A stretch of 64,000 nucleotides of DNA. It comes from CAVSRC01 sp963762605 (GTDB taxonomy: Bacteria; Pseudomonadota; Alphaproteobacteria; Rhizobiales; Kaistiaceae). The position numbers were made by a program, and so were the translations under genes. Under the pieces are notes generated by a model, which did not search any database, was not told the DNA's origin, and was given only the letters and a program-made list of their open reading frames with translations. The stretch is from positions 1-64,000 of the forward strand of contig CAVXLJ010000017.1 of the NCBI GenBank assembly GCA_963762605.1. The letters are read 5' to 3'. Positions 42,178 to 51,296 of the stretch are shown one piece after another; position 1 is the first letter of the stretch; every line of letters begins with the position of its first letter.

Positions 42178-44319
42178 ATGACGCAGATGCACCTGCCGGA
42201 ATCCGCGACCGACATCGCCAACCGGACCTATGCCGGCGTTCTCGGCAAGCTCATCGGCGTCTATCTCGGACGCGCCGTCGAGGGGTGGCGCTACGAGGAC
42301 ATCGAGGAAACGTTCGGCGAAGTCGCCTTCTACGTCAATGACCGGGTGAAGTGGCCGCTCATCGTGCCCGACGACGACATTTCGGGTACGTTCCTGTTCT
42401 TTCGCGCGCTTGAGGACAACGGGTTCCCGAACCCGATCGCCGCGCGGACGATCGGTGATACCTGGCTCAACTACATCGTCGAGGACAGGACCGTGCTGTG
42501 GTGGGGTGGGCTCGGCCGCTCAACCGAACACACGGCCTATCTCCGGCTGAAGGCGGGGATCGCGGCGCCGGAAAGCGGCTCGGCGGCTCGGAACGGGCCC
42601 GGCATGGCCGAGCAGATCGGTGCCGAGATCTTCATCGATACCTGGGCCCTTGCCAGCCCCGGCGACCCGGAGCGGGCGGCGGCAATGGCGCGGGCGGCGG
42701 CGTCGGTCAGCCACGACCGCGTCGCCGTCGAGGCGGCTTGCCTGCTTGCCGCCATGGAGGCGGCCGCCTTCGCCGAGCACGACATCGACCGCCTTCTCGA
42801 TCTCGGCCTTCGCTTCAATCGTAACGACGACCTGGCGCGCCTCATCGGCGATGTGCGCGAGCATTGTGCGCGCGCCGGCGACGACTGGCGGGCCGTGCGG
42901 CGCTGGCTCGCCGAAAACCACGGCTACGAGCGCTATCCGGGCAACTGCCCGATGGTGCCGAACCACGCCCTGCTCATCGCCTCATTCGTCCTCGGCGGCG
43001 ACGATTTCCAGAAGGGCCTGAAGATCGCGGTATCGTCCGGCTGGGACACCGACTGCAATGCCGGCAATCTCGGCTGCCTGAACGGCATCCGGCTGGGGCT
43101 CGACGGACTGGCCAGCGGCCCCGATTTCCGCGGCCCGGTTGCCGACCGCATGTATGTGGTGGGCGCCGACGGCGGCGAATGCCTTAGCGATGCGGTGATC
43201 GAAACGCGGCGCGTATTGCGCGCGGCGGCCGCACTGGGCGGCGGCACATACGTCGCGCCGACATCGCGATTCGCCTTCGAGTTTCCCGGCTCCGTGCAAG
43301 GCTTCGAGGTTGATCCCCATCACCAAGGCATGCAGGCCATCACGGCCATCGGCAATCTCAACGAGACGGGCGAAGGCAACGGTCTCGCCCTCCACTACCG
43401 GGCGCTGGCGCCGGGGGTGACCGGCTCCGTCTCGGTGCCGACCTTCATCGACCCCAAGCCGCACGGCGTCTCCGACACCAGCTATTTCGAGGTGATCGCC
43501 AGCCCGTCGCTCTATGGCACGCAGACCGTGCGGGCAACCATCCGCGCCTTTGCCGACGACAATCCGACGCTCTGCTTCTTCATCCACTATTTCGACGAGA
43601 GCGAGCAGCTTCGCCGCCTCGATGGCGAGGCGTTCGCGCTGGCGCGCGGCGAAAACGCCCTCGCCTGGCGCGTGCCCGACCTTGGCGGCCATCCGATCCA
43701 TCGCCTCGGCATCGCGCTTGCTTCGGACGCGCGGCTGTCGGGCCGCATCGCAATCGTCGATCTCGACTGGTCCGGCGCGCCGGAGAACCTGCAGTTTGCC
43801 TCCGCGCGCGCCCTGACGCCGAAGCTGACGCCGTGGGACACGACGACCTTCTGGACGAAGAGTTTCGTCAGTTCGGCGCGCCACTACGCCACCGACATCT
43901 ACAACAGCTTCACGCTGTCCCACCCCGGAAGCGAGGGCGTCATTACCACCGGCACGCGTGACTGGGTGGATTACGCTGTGCAGTCCGAGCTGGTTCTCGA
44001 ACTCTACGAGACGGTTGGCATCGTCGTGCGCGCCCGCGGCCACCGGCGCTACTATGCCGGTGTCGTCTCGAACGGCATGGCGAAGATCGTCAAGCGCCGG
44101 GACGGCACACTGTCCGAGCTTGCCGCGGTGCCGTTCCAGCACGAACCGAATGCGCGACTTGCCTTCGAGGTTCGCGTGCAGGGGACGTCGATTGCCCTGT
44201 CGGTCGGTGGACAGGGTCTCGTCGAGGCGACGGATGCCGACTATGCCTCGGGCGGGGCCGGATTCCTGATCGAGGGTGGCACGGTGCCGGCTCTCGGCTT
44301 CACCGTCCGCCGCGTGTGA
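42178..44319 (+). CDS. ADP-ribosylglycohydrolase-fold protein with C-terminal lectin-like domain (paralogue 1)
   Basis: A 713-residue protein. Residues 15-350 form an ADP-ribosylglycohydrolase (DraG/ARH) domain with acidic metal sites VPDDDISG (Asp65-67) and GWDTDCNAGNLGCLNG (Asp290, Asp292). The last 350 residues look beta-rich and end in ASGGAGFLIEGGTVPALGF, as in laminin-G/lectin-like domains. The family removes ADP-ribose from proteins or cleaves related N-glycosidic bonds. No signal peptide, so it acts in the cytoplasm. The setting with a nucleoside hydrolase and phosphorylase suggests a small-molecule N-riboside substrate rather than protein; this is inference. It resembles the protein at 47351-49420 over its whole length. 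Confidence 0.85.
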   Translation: MTQMHLPESATDIANRTYAGVLGKLIGVYLGRAVEGWRYEDIEETFGEVAFYVNDRVKWPLIVPDDDISGTFLFFRALEDNGFPNPIAARTIGDTWLNYIVEDRTVLWWGGLGRSTEHTAYLRLKAGIAAPESGSAARNGPGMAEQIGAEIFIDTWALASPGDPERAAAMARAAASVSHDRVAVEAACLLAAMEAAAFAEHDIDRLLDLGLRFNRNDDLARLIGDVREHCARAGDDWRAVRRWLAENHGYERYPGNCPMVPNHALLIASFVLGGDDFQKGLKIAVSSGWDTDCNAGNLGCLNGIRLGLDGLASGPDFRGPVADRMYVVGADGGECLSDAVIETRRVLRAAAALGGGTYVAPTSRFAFEFPGSVQGFEVDPHHQGMQAITAIGNLNETGEGNGLALHYRALAPGVTGSVSVPTFIDPKPHGVSDTSYFEVIASPSLYGTQTVRATIRAFADDNPTLCFFIHYFDESEQLRRLDGEAFALARGENALAWRVPDLGGHPIHRLGIALASDARLSGRIAIVDLDWSGAPENLQFASARALTPKLTPWDTTTFWTKSFVSSARHYATDIYNSFTLSHPGSEGVITTGTRDWVDYAVQSELVLELYETVGIVVRARGHRRYYAGVVSNGMAKIVKRRDGTLSELAAVPFQHEPNARLAFEVRVQGTSIALSVGGQGLVEATDADYASGGAGFLIEGGTVPALGFTVRRV

Positions 44320-44330
44320 AGGAGAGGGAT

Positions 44331-45347
44331 GTGGCGAAACTCGAACTGAAGGGCGTCGTCAAGCGCTTCAACGAGGTCGAGGTGGTCAAGGCCATCGACC
44401 TCGCCGTCGCCGACGGAGAATTCGCGGTTCTGGTGGGTCCCTCCGGCTGCGGCAAATCGACGATCCTGCGCATGCTCGCCGGCCTCGAAGCGGTGAGCGA
44501 GGGGCTGATCGAGATCGATGGGCGCGACGTTACCGGAATGGTGCCGCTGGAGCGCGGCGTAGCGATGGTGTTCCAGAGCTACGCGCTCTATCCGCACATG
44601 ACGGTCGAGGACAACATCGGCTTCGGCCTGAAGATTGCCGGATTATCGCGCGCCGCGCGCCGGCCGAAGGTGCTGGAGGCGGCGCGCACGCTGCAGCTTG
44701 AGCCCTATCTGGCGCGCAAGCCCAAGCAGCTCTCCGGCGGTCAGCGCCAGCGCGTCGCGATCGGCCGCGCCATCGTCAAGCACCCCAAGATCTTCCTGTT
44801 TGACGAACCGCTCAGCAATCTCGACGCCGAGCTGCGCGTGCAGATGCGCGTCGAGATCGCCCGCCTCCACCAGGAGATCGGGGCGACGATGATCTACGTG
44901 ACGCACGATCAGGTCGAGGCGATGACGCTTGCCGACAGGATCGTGGTGCTGAACGACGGGCGCGTCGAACAGGTCGGCCCACCGATCGAGATCTACGAGC
45001 GGCCGGACAATCTGTTCGTCGCCGGCTTCATCGGCTCACCGAAGATGAATTTCATCGATCTGACCGCGAACGCGCAGTGGAAGGACGATGGAACGCCGGC
45101 GGCCGCCGCAACGCTCGGCGTGCGCCCCGAGCACGTCGTGGTCAGCGATGAGGGGCCGGTTTCGGCCACTGTGAAGGTGATCGAGCAACTGGGCAACGTC
45201 TCCTACTTGCATGTTGAGACCGACACCGGGGCTATTGTTGTCATCGAGGAGCGACCGAGAAGCGCAACGAGAATCGGGGCGAAGCTTTGCTTCGGCCTCG
45301 ACGCCGGTTTCCGACACTACTTCGACCATGCCGGCAGACGCATCTAG
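44331..45347 (+). CDS. CUT1-type ABC ATP-binding protein (UgpC/MalK-like)
   Basis: A 338-residue ABC ATPase with Walker A GPSGCGKST, Q-loop MVFQSYALYPHMTV, signature LSGGQRQRVAIGRAI and Walker B IFLFDEPLSNLD. A C-terminal TOBE-type regulatory domain follows, with LGVRPEHVVV. The GTG at 44331 gives MAKLELKGVVKRF, the classical UgpC/MalK start, with a GGAGAGG site; an upstream GTG overlaps the previous stop. It is the only CUT1-type ATPase in the window and might also serve the importer at 17.9-21.0 kb. Confidence 0.92.
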   Translation: MAKLELKGVVKRFNEVEVVKAIDLAVADGEFAVLVGPSGCGKSTILRMLAGLEAVSEGLIEIDGRDVTGMVPLERGVAMVFQSYALYPHMTVEDNIGFGLKIAGLSRAARRPKVLEAARTLQLEPYLARKPKQLSGGQRQRVAIGRAIVKHPKIFLFDEPLSNLDAELRVQMRVEIARLHQEIGATMIYVTHDQVEAMTLADRIVVLNDGRVEQVGPPIEIYERPDNLFVAGFIGSPKMNFIDLTANAQWKDDGTPAAAATLGVRPEHVVVSDEGPVSATVKVIEQLGNVSYLHVETDTGAIVVIEERPRSATRIGAKLCFGLDAGFRHYFDHAGRRI

Positions 45348-45413
45348 CCGGGGAGACGGCTAAACTGTTAACTGGTCGAGCGCATCGAAAACTCAGCAGG
45401 TAGGAGGGAGCCA

Positions 45414-46421
45414 ATGCCGCGGTCGCGCGCAGCCCCGCGAAAAGTCGCTACACTGAAGGATGTGGCTCGGGAAGCTGGCGTGTCGATCGCCGCAGTCTCC
45501 TACTCGCTGCATGGCGGCGGCACGATCGGGGACGAAATGCGCGCCCGCGTTCGCGACGTCGCCGAACGGATCGGCTACCGCCCCAACCGCTCTGCCCAGG
45601 CGGTGCGCACCGGGCGGTCAACCAGCATCGGATTGCTGGTTCCGGATTTGACCAACCCGTATTACCCCGCCCTCGCCCAGTCCGTCGAACGCAAGGCACG
45701 CGACGCGGACTACACGGTCGTGCTGCTCGACGCATCAGGACTTGTCGCGAACGAGGACGAAGCCGTGCGCTATCTCGAGAACCACGGTGTCGCGGGCGCG
45801 ATCTGGTGCCAGACCGGCGCCTGGGTCAATCATCGTGCCGACGCGTTCCAGATTCCCATCGCCGTCGTCGGCTCGCCCGGCCAGCCATTCGACAACGTCA
45901 CCGCGCACGATGCAGCGGGTGGACGGCTCGCCGCCGAGTACCTCCTGAGCCTTGGCCATCGACGGATCGGCGTCCTTTCGGGTGCTTCCGTTCCGGAAGG
46001 TCAGGACGACCGTCACATCGCGTTCGTGCGTGCGCTCAAGGGCAAGGCCGAGGTCGTATGGGACCTGAAGACGCCCTATTCCATCGACACCGACGCGCGG
46101 GTCGTCGATCACCTCACCCAGCGTTCCGTGACCGCGGTGATGTGCGGCAACGACCTCATCGCGATCTCGGTGCTGCGCGCCGCCCGTCAACTCGGCATCG
46201 AGGTGCCGCGCGAACTTTCGGTGGTCGGCTTCGACGATATTCCATGGGCGGGGATCGTCACGCCGGCGCTCACGACCATCCGGCAGCCGGTGTCGGAGAT
46301 GGCTGCGGCAGCCGTCAACCTGCTCATCGATCGGATCGCCAATCCGTCTCGCACAGCACGTCAGGTCAGGTTCGACGTCGAGCTGATTGAACGGGACAGC
46401 GCCGCACCGCCGCCTCAGTAG
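45414..46421 (+). CDS. LacI-family transcriptional repressor
   Basis: A 335-residue LacI-type repressor. The helix-turn-helix is TLKDVAREAGVSIAAVSYSL, followed by GYRPNRSAQAVRTG. The effector domain includes IGLLVPDLTNPYYPALAQ and VMCGNDLIAISVLRAA. An AGGAGGGAG site precedes the ATG. It is the last gene of the plus operon and meets the minus-strand phosphorylase gene tail to tail with a 7-nt overlap. Its likely operators are the two TGAAACGTTTAA sites at 40429 and 54310. Confidence 0.92.
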   Translation: MPRSRAAPRKVATLKDVAREAGVSIAAVSYSLHGGGTIGDEMRARVRDVAERIGYRPNRSAQAVRTGRSTSIGLLVPDLTNPYYPALAQSVERKARDADYTVVLLDASGLVANEDEAVRYLENHGVAGAIWCQTGAWVNHRADAFQIPIAVVGSPGQPFDNVTAHDAAGGRLAAEYLLSLGHRRIGVLSGASVPEGQDDRHIAFVRALKGKAEVVWDLKTPYSIDTDARVVDHLTQRSVTAVMCGNDLIAISVLRAARQLGIEVPRELSVVGFDDIPWAGIVTPALTTIRQPVSEMAAAAVNLLIDRIANPSRTARQVRFDVELIERDSAAPPPQ

Positions 46422-47326
46422 CCCATCGCAGGAAGCCAGTAGCGGCTGCCTGCCCGCTTCCTATCCATGCGGTCCAGGATGGCGCAGCCCTTGAGGGCGA
46501 TGCTGATGGCATCGTCGTGGCCGGCACCATGCGAAAACGACTTGCCGGTGACAACGTTGTCGGCCACTGAACAGACCGAGCCGCCACGGAAGCCGAACAG
46601 CGCCGAGAGGGTCACGACCGCAGCCGACTCCCGATCGCCGTTGAGAACGCCGGCGCGATTATAGGTCTCCAGCATTTCGACGTTCCACGGCTGCAGGTAG
46701 CCGCCGACGCCGGGCCGTCCGGCCCCGACGAAGTCGCTGTCCACCGACAGCGTCACGCCGACATGATAGGGTGCCCCATGGTCGCTGGCCGCCTGCGCCA
46801 TTGCGGCGACGACTTCGTAATGGCTGACGGCCGGATAGGCGGCGTCGATATAGGCGCGCGTCATGGCCTCCCCACGCACGACACCGCTGGAAATCACGAT
46901 GTCGCCGGGCTCGACCGCGGTGCCGATGCCGCCCGATCCGCCCACGCGAAGGTAGGTGTGAGCCCGCGAGTATTCCATGAAATCGTAGAGCAGCAGCTCG
47001 GCCTCGGGCGAGCCGCTGCCGCCGCTGACGACGGTGACTCGGGTGCCTTCGAAGGCTCCGGTAATGCTCGTGAACATGCCGGACTCGCCGATCACTTCGG
47101 TGTCTTCAAGGAAGCGCGACAGGTGCCGGGCGGGGTCGCTTTCGTAGGCGATCAGCGGATCGCGCACGGTCACCAGAACGAAATCGCCGACCTTGTCCGG
47201 GTCGATCCGCGTCATGGCTGGCCGGCCGTCGACCAGGAGCCCGCGGTGCGGAACGTTCTTCCACAGCCGATAGCGATCGTGGATCGACTTCAGCGCAGCA
47301 CGGCCGGCAACCTCATCGCGACTCAT
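46415..47326 (-). CDS. nucleoside phosphorylase (uridine phosphorylase-like)
   Basis: A 303-residue PNP/UDP-phosphorylase-family protein. RVTVVSGGSGSPEAELLLYDF, YLRVGGSGGIGTAVEPGDIVISS and a C-terminal MLETYNRAGVLNGDRES segment match the family, the last with the glutamate of the ribose-binding site. It would split a nucleoside with phosphate into base and ribose-1-phosphate. Last gene of the minus operon; longer than typical Udp (about 253). Confidence 0.82.
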   Translation of the reverse strand: MSRDEVAGRAALKSIHDRYRLWKNVPHRGLLVDGRPAMTRIDPDKVGDFVLVTVRDPLIAYESDPARHLSRFLEDTEVIGESGMFTSITGAFEGTRVTVVSGGSGSPEAELLLYDFMEYSRAHTYLRVGGSGGIGTAVEPGDIVISSGVVRGEAMTRAYIDAAYPAVSHYEVVAAMAQAASDHGAPYHVGVTLSVDSDFVGAGRPGVGGYLQPWNVEMLETYNRAGVLNGDRESAAVVTLSALFGFRGGSVCSVADNVVTGKSFSHGAGHDDAISIALKGCAILDRMDRKRAGSRYWLPAMGY

Positions 47327-47350
47327 CCAATTCTCCTCATTCCGATACCC

Positions 47351-49420
47351 CTAGATCGCGCGGACGATGAAGCCGTCGGCAACGACGGTGCCCCGCTCGA
47401 CCAGGAAGCCGGCTCCGCCGGATACAAAGGCGTCGTCGCTGGCAGACAAGCATTCCTTGCCGTCGACGGCAAAGCGCAGCGTCGTTCCCTTGACGCTGAA
47501 CTTCAGCGTGCGCTTGCCGGCCGCCCCGATGGGGACCGTCGCCCGCGCAAGAACGCGCACTTCGTCATCGTGCCGGCGCAGGATCAGTGCCTCGTCTCCC
47601 TTGAGCAGGCCCGCATAGTAGCGGCGATGCCCGCGGCTTCGGGCGACCAGCCCGCCGCCATCATTGATCGAATAGTCGAGCGCGCTCGCGACCGAATAGT
47701 CCACCCAGTCGCGCGTGCCGGTGGTGACGACGCCGTTCTCATCCGGGTGAGAGATGCACAACGTCCACTTGAAATCCGGCGCAAAGTGTTTGGCCGAGCT
47801 GACCCAGGCGCGAGTCCAGAACGGCGTGAGGTTCCAGATCAACTCCATGAGCATGCCGCGCACCTCATAGGCCTGCGGCGCACCATGCCAGTCGACCGAG
47901 CGCACGACCACCTCGCCGTCGAAGCGGGTGGCACAGCCGAACTCCACGCCAAGGCGGTAGAGCGGCAGGCCGTTGGTGTCGGGTATTGTCCACGCGAGCT
48001 GGCTGCCGTCCGGTTGCAGAGTGGCCCAGGGTCCGGCCATCCGCCGGACAACATCGTCGCGGTCGTAATAGAGCGCATAAAGGCGCGCATTCACCGACGG
48101 CGGCGCCGCGACAATGGCATTCACGGTCTGGCCGGAATAGAGCGTCGGGCTCGCCACCATGGCGAAACTGGAGGATGCCGCGAACGGCTCGACGAAGACC
48201 GGTGTCGAGACGGTTCCGGTCACGCCCGCCGACAGTCCGTGGAGCTGCACGGAAAGGCCCTCGCCCCGGTTGCCGATGGCAACTACCGCCTGGCGGCCCT
48301 CGTGCCGCGGGCAGGCGGCGAAGCCCTGCGTCGAAGCGGGATAATCGAAGCCGTAACGCGGTCGTCTTGCCGGCGCGGGCGTTCCGCCAAGCGCGCTGGC
48401 CGCAGCCACGATGCGCCGCGTCTCCTGAACGGCGTCGCTGATGCCAGAACCACCATCCGCCGTCGCCACATAGAGAAAATCGCTCACCGGCCCGCGAAGG
48501 TCCGGCCCGCGATCGATCGCGGCAAGGCCGAGACGGACGCCGTTGAGGCAGCCGACATTGCCGGCGTTGCAGTCGGTGTCCCAGCCCGAACTGGTTGCGA
48601 TCATCAACGACCGGCCGAAATCATCGCCGGCCATGATCAGCGCCATGAGCACGATCAGATGATTGGGGACCATGTGGCACGGCCCGTCATAGTGATCGTA
48701 GCCGTGGTGCGCGGCGATCCATGCACGCACCGTCCGCCAGTCGTCGGTCCGGGCGCACTGGTCGCGGACCTGGTCTATCGCGGCGCGCAAGCCGCTATCG
48801 CCCACATAGCGCAGGCCGGCGTCGAGCAGCCGGTCGACCCGCGATTCCACAAAGGCCAGCGCCTCCATCGCACCGAGCAGCACGGCGGCGTCCAGTGCCA
48901 GGCCGTCATGGCTGACCGACGCGGCGGCGCGGACCATGCGGGCGGCGCGATCGGGATCGCCGGGAGCGGCCAGCGCGAACGCATCCATGAAGATCTGCGC
49001 GCCGATCTGAGCTGGAATCCAAGGCCCGTTCAGGGCATGGCTGCCGCTTGCCGGTGCCTCAATGCCGTTCTTGAGGTTGAGGAAGGCCGTGTGCTCGGTC
49101 GAGCGCCCGAGACCGCCCCACCACAGGATGGTCTTCTCCTCGATGATGTAGTTGAGCCAGGTCCTGGCGACATGCTGTGGCGTCAAGTCCTTGGGATAGC
49201 CGTTGTCCTCGAGCGCCCTGAAGAATGCGAAGGTGCCGGAGATGTCGTCATCGGGTAGAACGATTGGTAGCCTCAGCCGGTCGTTGACGAAATAGTCGAC
49301 CTCGCCGAACGCCTCGGCGATGCGCTCGTACGACCAGCCCTCGACCGGCCGACCGTGATAGACGCCGAGGATCTTGCCGAGCACTCCGGCATAGATCCGT
49401 TCCTCGATCGCGCGGTCCAT
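47351..49420 (-). CDS. ADP-ribosylglycohydrolase-fold protein with C-terminal lectin-like domain (paralogue 2)
   Basis: A 689-residue protein parallel to the one at 42178-44319: LPDDDISGTFAFFRALEDNG (Asp57-59), WWGGLGRSTEHTAF and SSGWDTDCNAGNVGCLNG are shared almost word for word, and the C-terminal lectin-like part ends in SGGAGFLVERGTVVADGF. Both metal-site motifs are intact, so this is not a decayed copy. It follows the nucleoside hydrolase gene by 2 bp and belongs to the opposite operon from paralogue 1, so the cassette carries one copy in each arm. Confidence 0.85.
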   Translation of the reverse strand: MDRAIEERIYAGVLGKILGVYHGRPVEGWSYERIAEAFGEVDYFVNDRLRLPIVLPDDDISGTFAFFRALEDNGYPKDLTPQHVARTWLNYIIEEKTILWWGGLGRSTEHTAFLNLKNGIEAPASGSHALNGPWIPAQIGAQIFMDAFALAAPGDPDRAARMVRAAASVSHDGLALDAAVLLGAMEALAFVESRVDRLLDAGLRYVGDSGLRAAIDQVRDQCARTDDWRTVRAWIAAHHGYDHYDGPCHMVPNHLIVLMALIMAGDDFGRSLMIATSSGWDTDCNAGNVGCLNGVRLGLAAIDRGPDLRGPVSDFLYVATADGGSGISDAVQETRRIVAAASALGGTPAPARRPRYGFDYPASTQGFAACPRHEGRQAVVAIGNRGEGLSVQLHGLSAGVTGTVSTPVFVEPFAASSSFAMVASPTLYSGQTVNAIVAAPPSVNARLYALYYDRDDVVRRMAGPWATLQPDGSQLAWTIPDTNGLPLYRLGVEFGCATRFDGEVVVRSVDWHGAPQAYEVRGMLMELIWNLTPFWTRAWVSSAKHFAPDFKWTLCISHPDENGVVTTGTRDWVDYSVASALDYSINDGGGLVARSRGHRRYYAGLLKGDEALILRRHDDEVRVLARATVPIGAAGKRTLKFSVKGTTLRFAVDGKECLSASDDAFVSGGAGFLVERGTVVADGFIVRAI

Positions 49421-49422
49421 GG

Positions 49423-50370
49423 CTATTGCATCAGCCTTTCGATGACGAGATCGAGGAAGCGGCGATAGTCGGCGCGCGCCGCAACCTCGATCTGCGGCAG
49501 CTGGGCCCAGGCATGGTGATGCCGGAAGTCGGCGACCGTCTGGCCAAGCGTCAGTTCACCGCGCGTCTCGACGCCGACCCGCGCCTGCACCGTCTCGATG
49601 AGAGACGGATCGATCACGGCGGCAACGGCCATGGAGTCGATCAGCACGCAATAGCTCTCGAAGCCGCGCCCCTGGACGAAGCGCACCATGGTCTCGGCCG
49701 CGCGCGCCTCCGCTCGCGCAGACGACTTCAGGCGCGCCAGCTCGGGTTCCGAGAAATTGACGTCGAAATGGGTGGCAACGTCCAGCCCGACGGCGCGCAG
49801 CCGCGCACCGGACTCGAAGACATATTTCGCCGCCTCCGGATCGACGAAGACGTTCCACTCGCTCTGCGGCGTGTCGCCGGTAGCGTTAGCGAAGGAGTAC
49901 CTGTTGAGGCCGAACGATCCGGCGATCGAAACGATCTCCTTCACCATCGGCACGATGGCCGGTTCCTTCATGAAGGCCATGGCAACATTTGTGAGCGGCC
50001 CGAGCGTGATGAGCGTGACGTCCCCAGGGTTGGCCGTCACGGTCGCGATGATCTGGTCGATGCCGTGGCACGGTGCCGGCCGCGTGGTCGGCTCGGCGAG
50101 ATGGATCTCGCCCATGCCGTCGCTGCCATGCGAAAACGGGTCCGGTGGCAGCGGCCGGGAGAGCGGCTTCGACATGCCGCGCGCGACCGGGATTTCGGTC
50201 CGCCCGATGAGTTCCAGCGCCTTCAACGCATTGCGCGTGGTGACCTCAATCGGATAGTTGCCGGCGACGCTGGAGATGCCGAGAAGCTCAAGCTCCGGCG
50301 ATTTGGCGGCAAGGACGATGGCAATCGTATCATCCATACCCGGATCGGTATCGATCAGGACCTTCTTCAA
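49423..50370 (-). CDS. inosine-uridine-type nucleoside hydrolase
   Basis: A 315-residue nucleoside hydrolase. The family signature VLIDTDPGMDDTIAIVLA with the calcium-binding aspartates is at the amino end, and VTLITLGPLTNVAMA and NVFVDPEAA follow. It hydrolyses the N-glycosidic bond of nucleosides to base and ribose. No signal peptide. The start overlaps the stop of the PfkB-like gene (ATGA at 50367-50370). Confidence 0.92.
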   Translation of the reverse strand: MKKVLIDTDPGMDDTIAIVLAAKSPELELLGISSVAGNYPIEVTTRNALKALELIGRTEIPVARGMSKPLSRPLPPDPFSHGSDGMGEIHLAEPTTRPAPCHGIDQIIATVTANPGDVTLITLGPLTNVAMAFMKEPAIVPMVKEIVSIAGSFGLNRYSFANATGDTPQSEWNVFVDPEAAKYVFESGARLRAVGLDVATHFDVNFSEPELARLKSSARAEARAAETMVRFVQGRGFESYCVLIDSMAVAAVIDPSLIETVQARVGVETRGELTLGQTVADFRHHHAWAQLPQIEVAARADYRRFLDLVIERLMQ

Positions 50371-51296
50371 GCCAGTGCCTCCTTGTCCAGTTCGCCAAAC
50401 AACATCGCGGCCCGCTGACGTGCTTCAGCGCGCACCACAGGGGCACACGGTTCCGGCAGGCCCGTCTGGGCGATGGCAAGGCTGGCGGCCACCGTTCCCA
50501 TGATGGCGGCTTCGAGCGTCGTGCGGCCTTCGGCCAGCCCGACGAGGGCGGCGCCTGAATAGGCGTTGCCGCCGCCGGTCACATCGACGACGGCGGTTTT
50601 CAGGCTGGGTACGAATTGCGCCGTGCCGTGCGATATCGCGTGGCTGCCGCGGCCGCCGGCGCGCAAGAACACGTGCCTCACCGGCCATTCCACCAAGCGG
50701 GCGAGCAGTTCCGCCTCGTCGCGCGAATTGAAGATGAGGCTGGCTTCCTGAAGATTGAGCGAGACGGCATCAACGCCGGCGAGACGCCGTTCGATCGCCG
50801 CGCGCTCGGCCGGCGAACAGGCATCGAGCGCGATCTCCCACAGAAGGAAGAAGGGGCGTTGTTCGCGAAGCCGCGCGAGTTCGTCCCAGAACGGCGCGTC
50901 CGTATTGCGGAACACATAGGCGGAACGCACCCGGCCGGTGACGCGCGCGACATCGACGGCCTGCGGTTCGATCCGCCGAAAATGCTCGGCACCGTATACC
51001 GGCGTCTCGGTGCGGCTACCCTCGCTGACATAGCGCAGGATGTTGCGTGGCGTGTGCGGGTCGGCGATGCGCAGCCCGCGCGTGCTGAGGCCATTGCGCT
51101 GCAGCCACGGGCCGAAGTTCTCGCCATAGTCGGCGCCCGTCCCGGTGACGAGCAGCGGGGCATCGGAGAACAGCGCTGCCCCGGCGAGCGCATAGAGGCC
51201 GGCACCGCCGCAGATGTTCGTCTCGGAGCCGCCGCCGGGAAAATGGACGGTATCGATCAGGGCCGCCGCGACGATCAGATCGCACGCGTCATCCAT
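50367..51296 (-). CDS. PfkB-fold kinase-like protein lacking the catalytic Asp
   Basis: A 309-residue ribokinase-fold protein. The glycine-rich FPGGGSETNICGGAGLYALAG start is recognisable, but the usual DTxGAGD motif reads VDVTGGGNAYSGA, so the catalytic base position is Asn244. GGGN motifs are seen in some MAK32-like PfkB relatives. A kinase role on ribose or a nucleoside is thus uncertain; a non-catalytic or altered reaction is possible. It overlaps the YjbQ gene by 8 nt and the nucleoside hydrolase by 4 nt. Confidence 0.8.
   Translation of the reverse strand: MDDACDLIVAAALIDTVHFPGGGSETNICGGAGLYALAGAALFSDAPLLVTGTGADYGENFGPWLQRNGLSTRGLRIADPHTPRNILRYVSEGSRTETPVYGAEHFRRIEPQAVDVARVTGRVRSAYVFRNTDAPFWDELARLREQRPFFLLWEIALDACSPAERAAIERRLAGVDAVSLNLQEASLIFNSRDEAELLARLVEWPVRHVFLRAGGRGSHAISHGTAQFVPSLKTAVVDVTGGGNAYSGAALVGLAEGRTTLEAAIMGTVAASLAIAQTGLPEPCAPVVRAEARQRAAMLFGELDKEALA

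Noticed and set aside
46763..49258. Long plus-strand open frame (831 codons) opposite the second ADP-ribosylglycohydrolase
   Set aside because: Its composition (Arg, His, Asp, Gly-rich) is that of the antisense of a high-GC gene; the minus strand has clear motifs and operon spacing.
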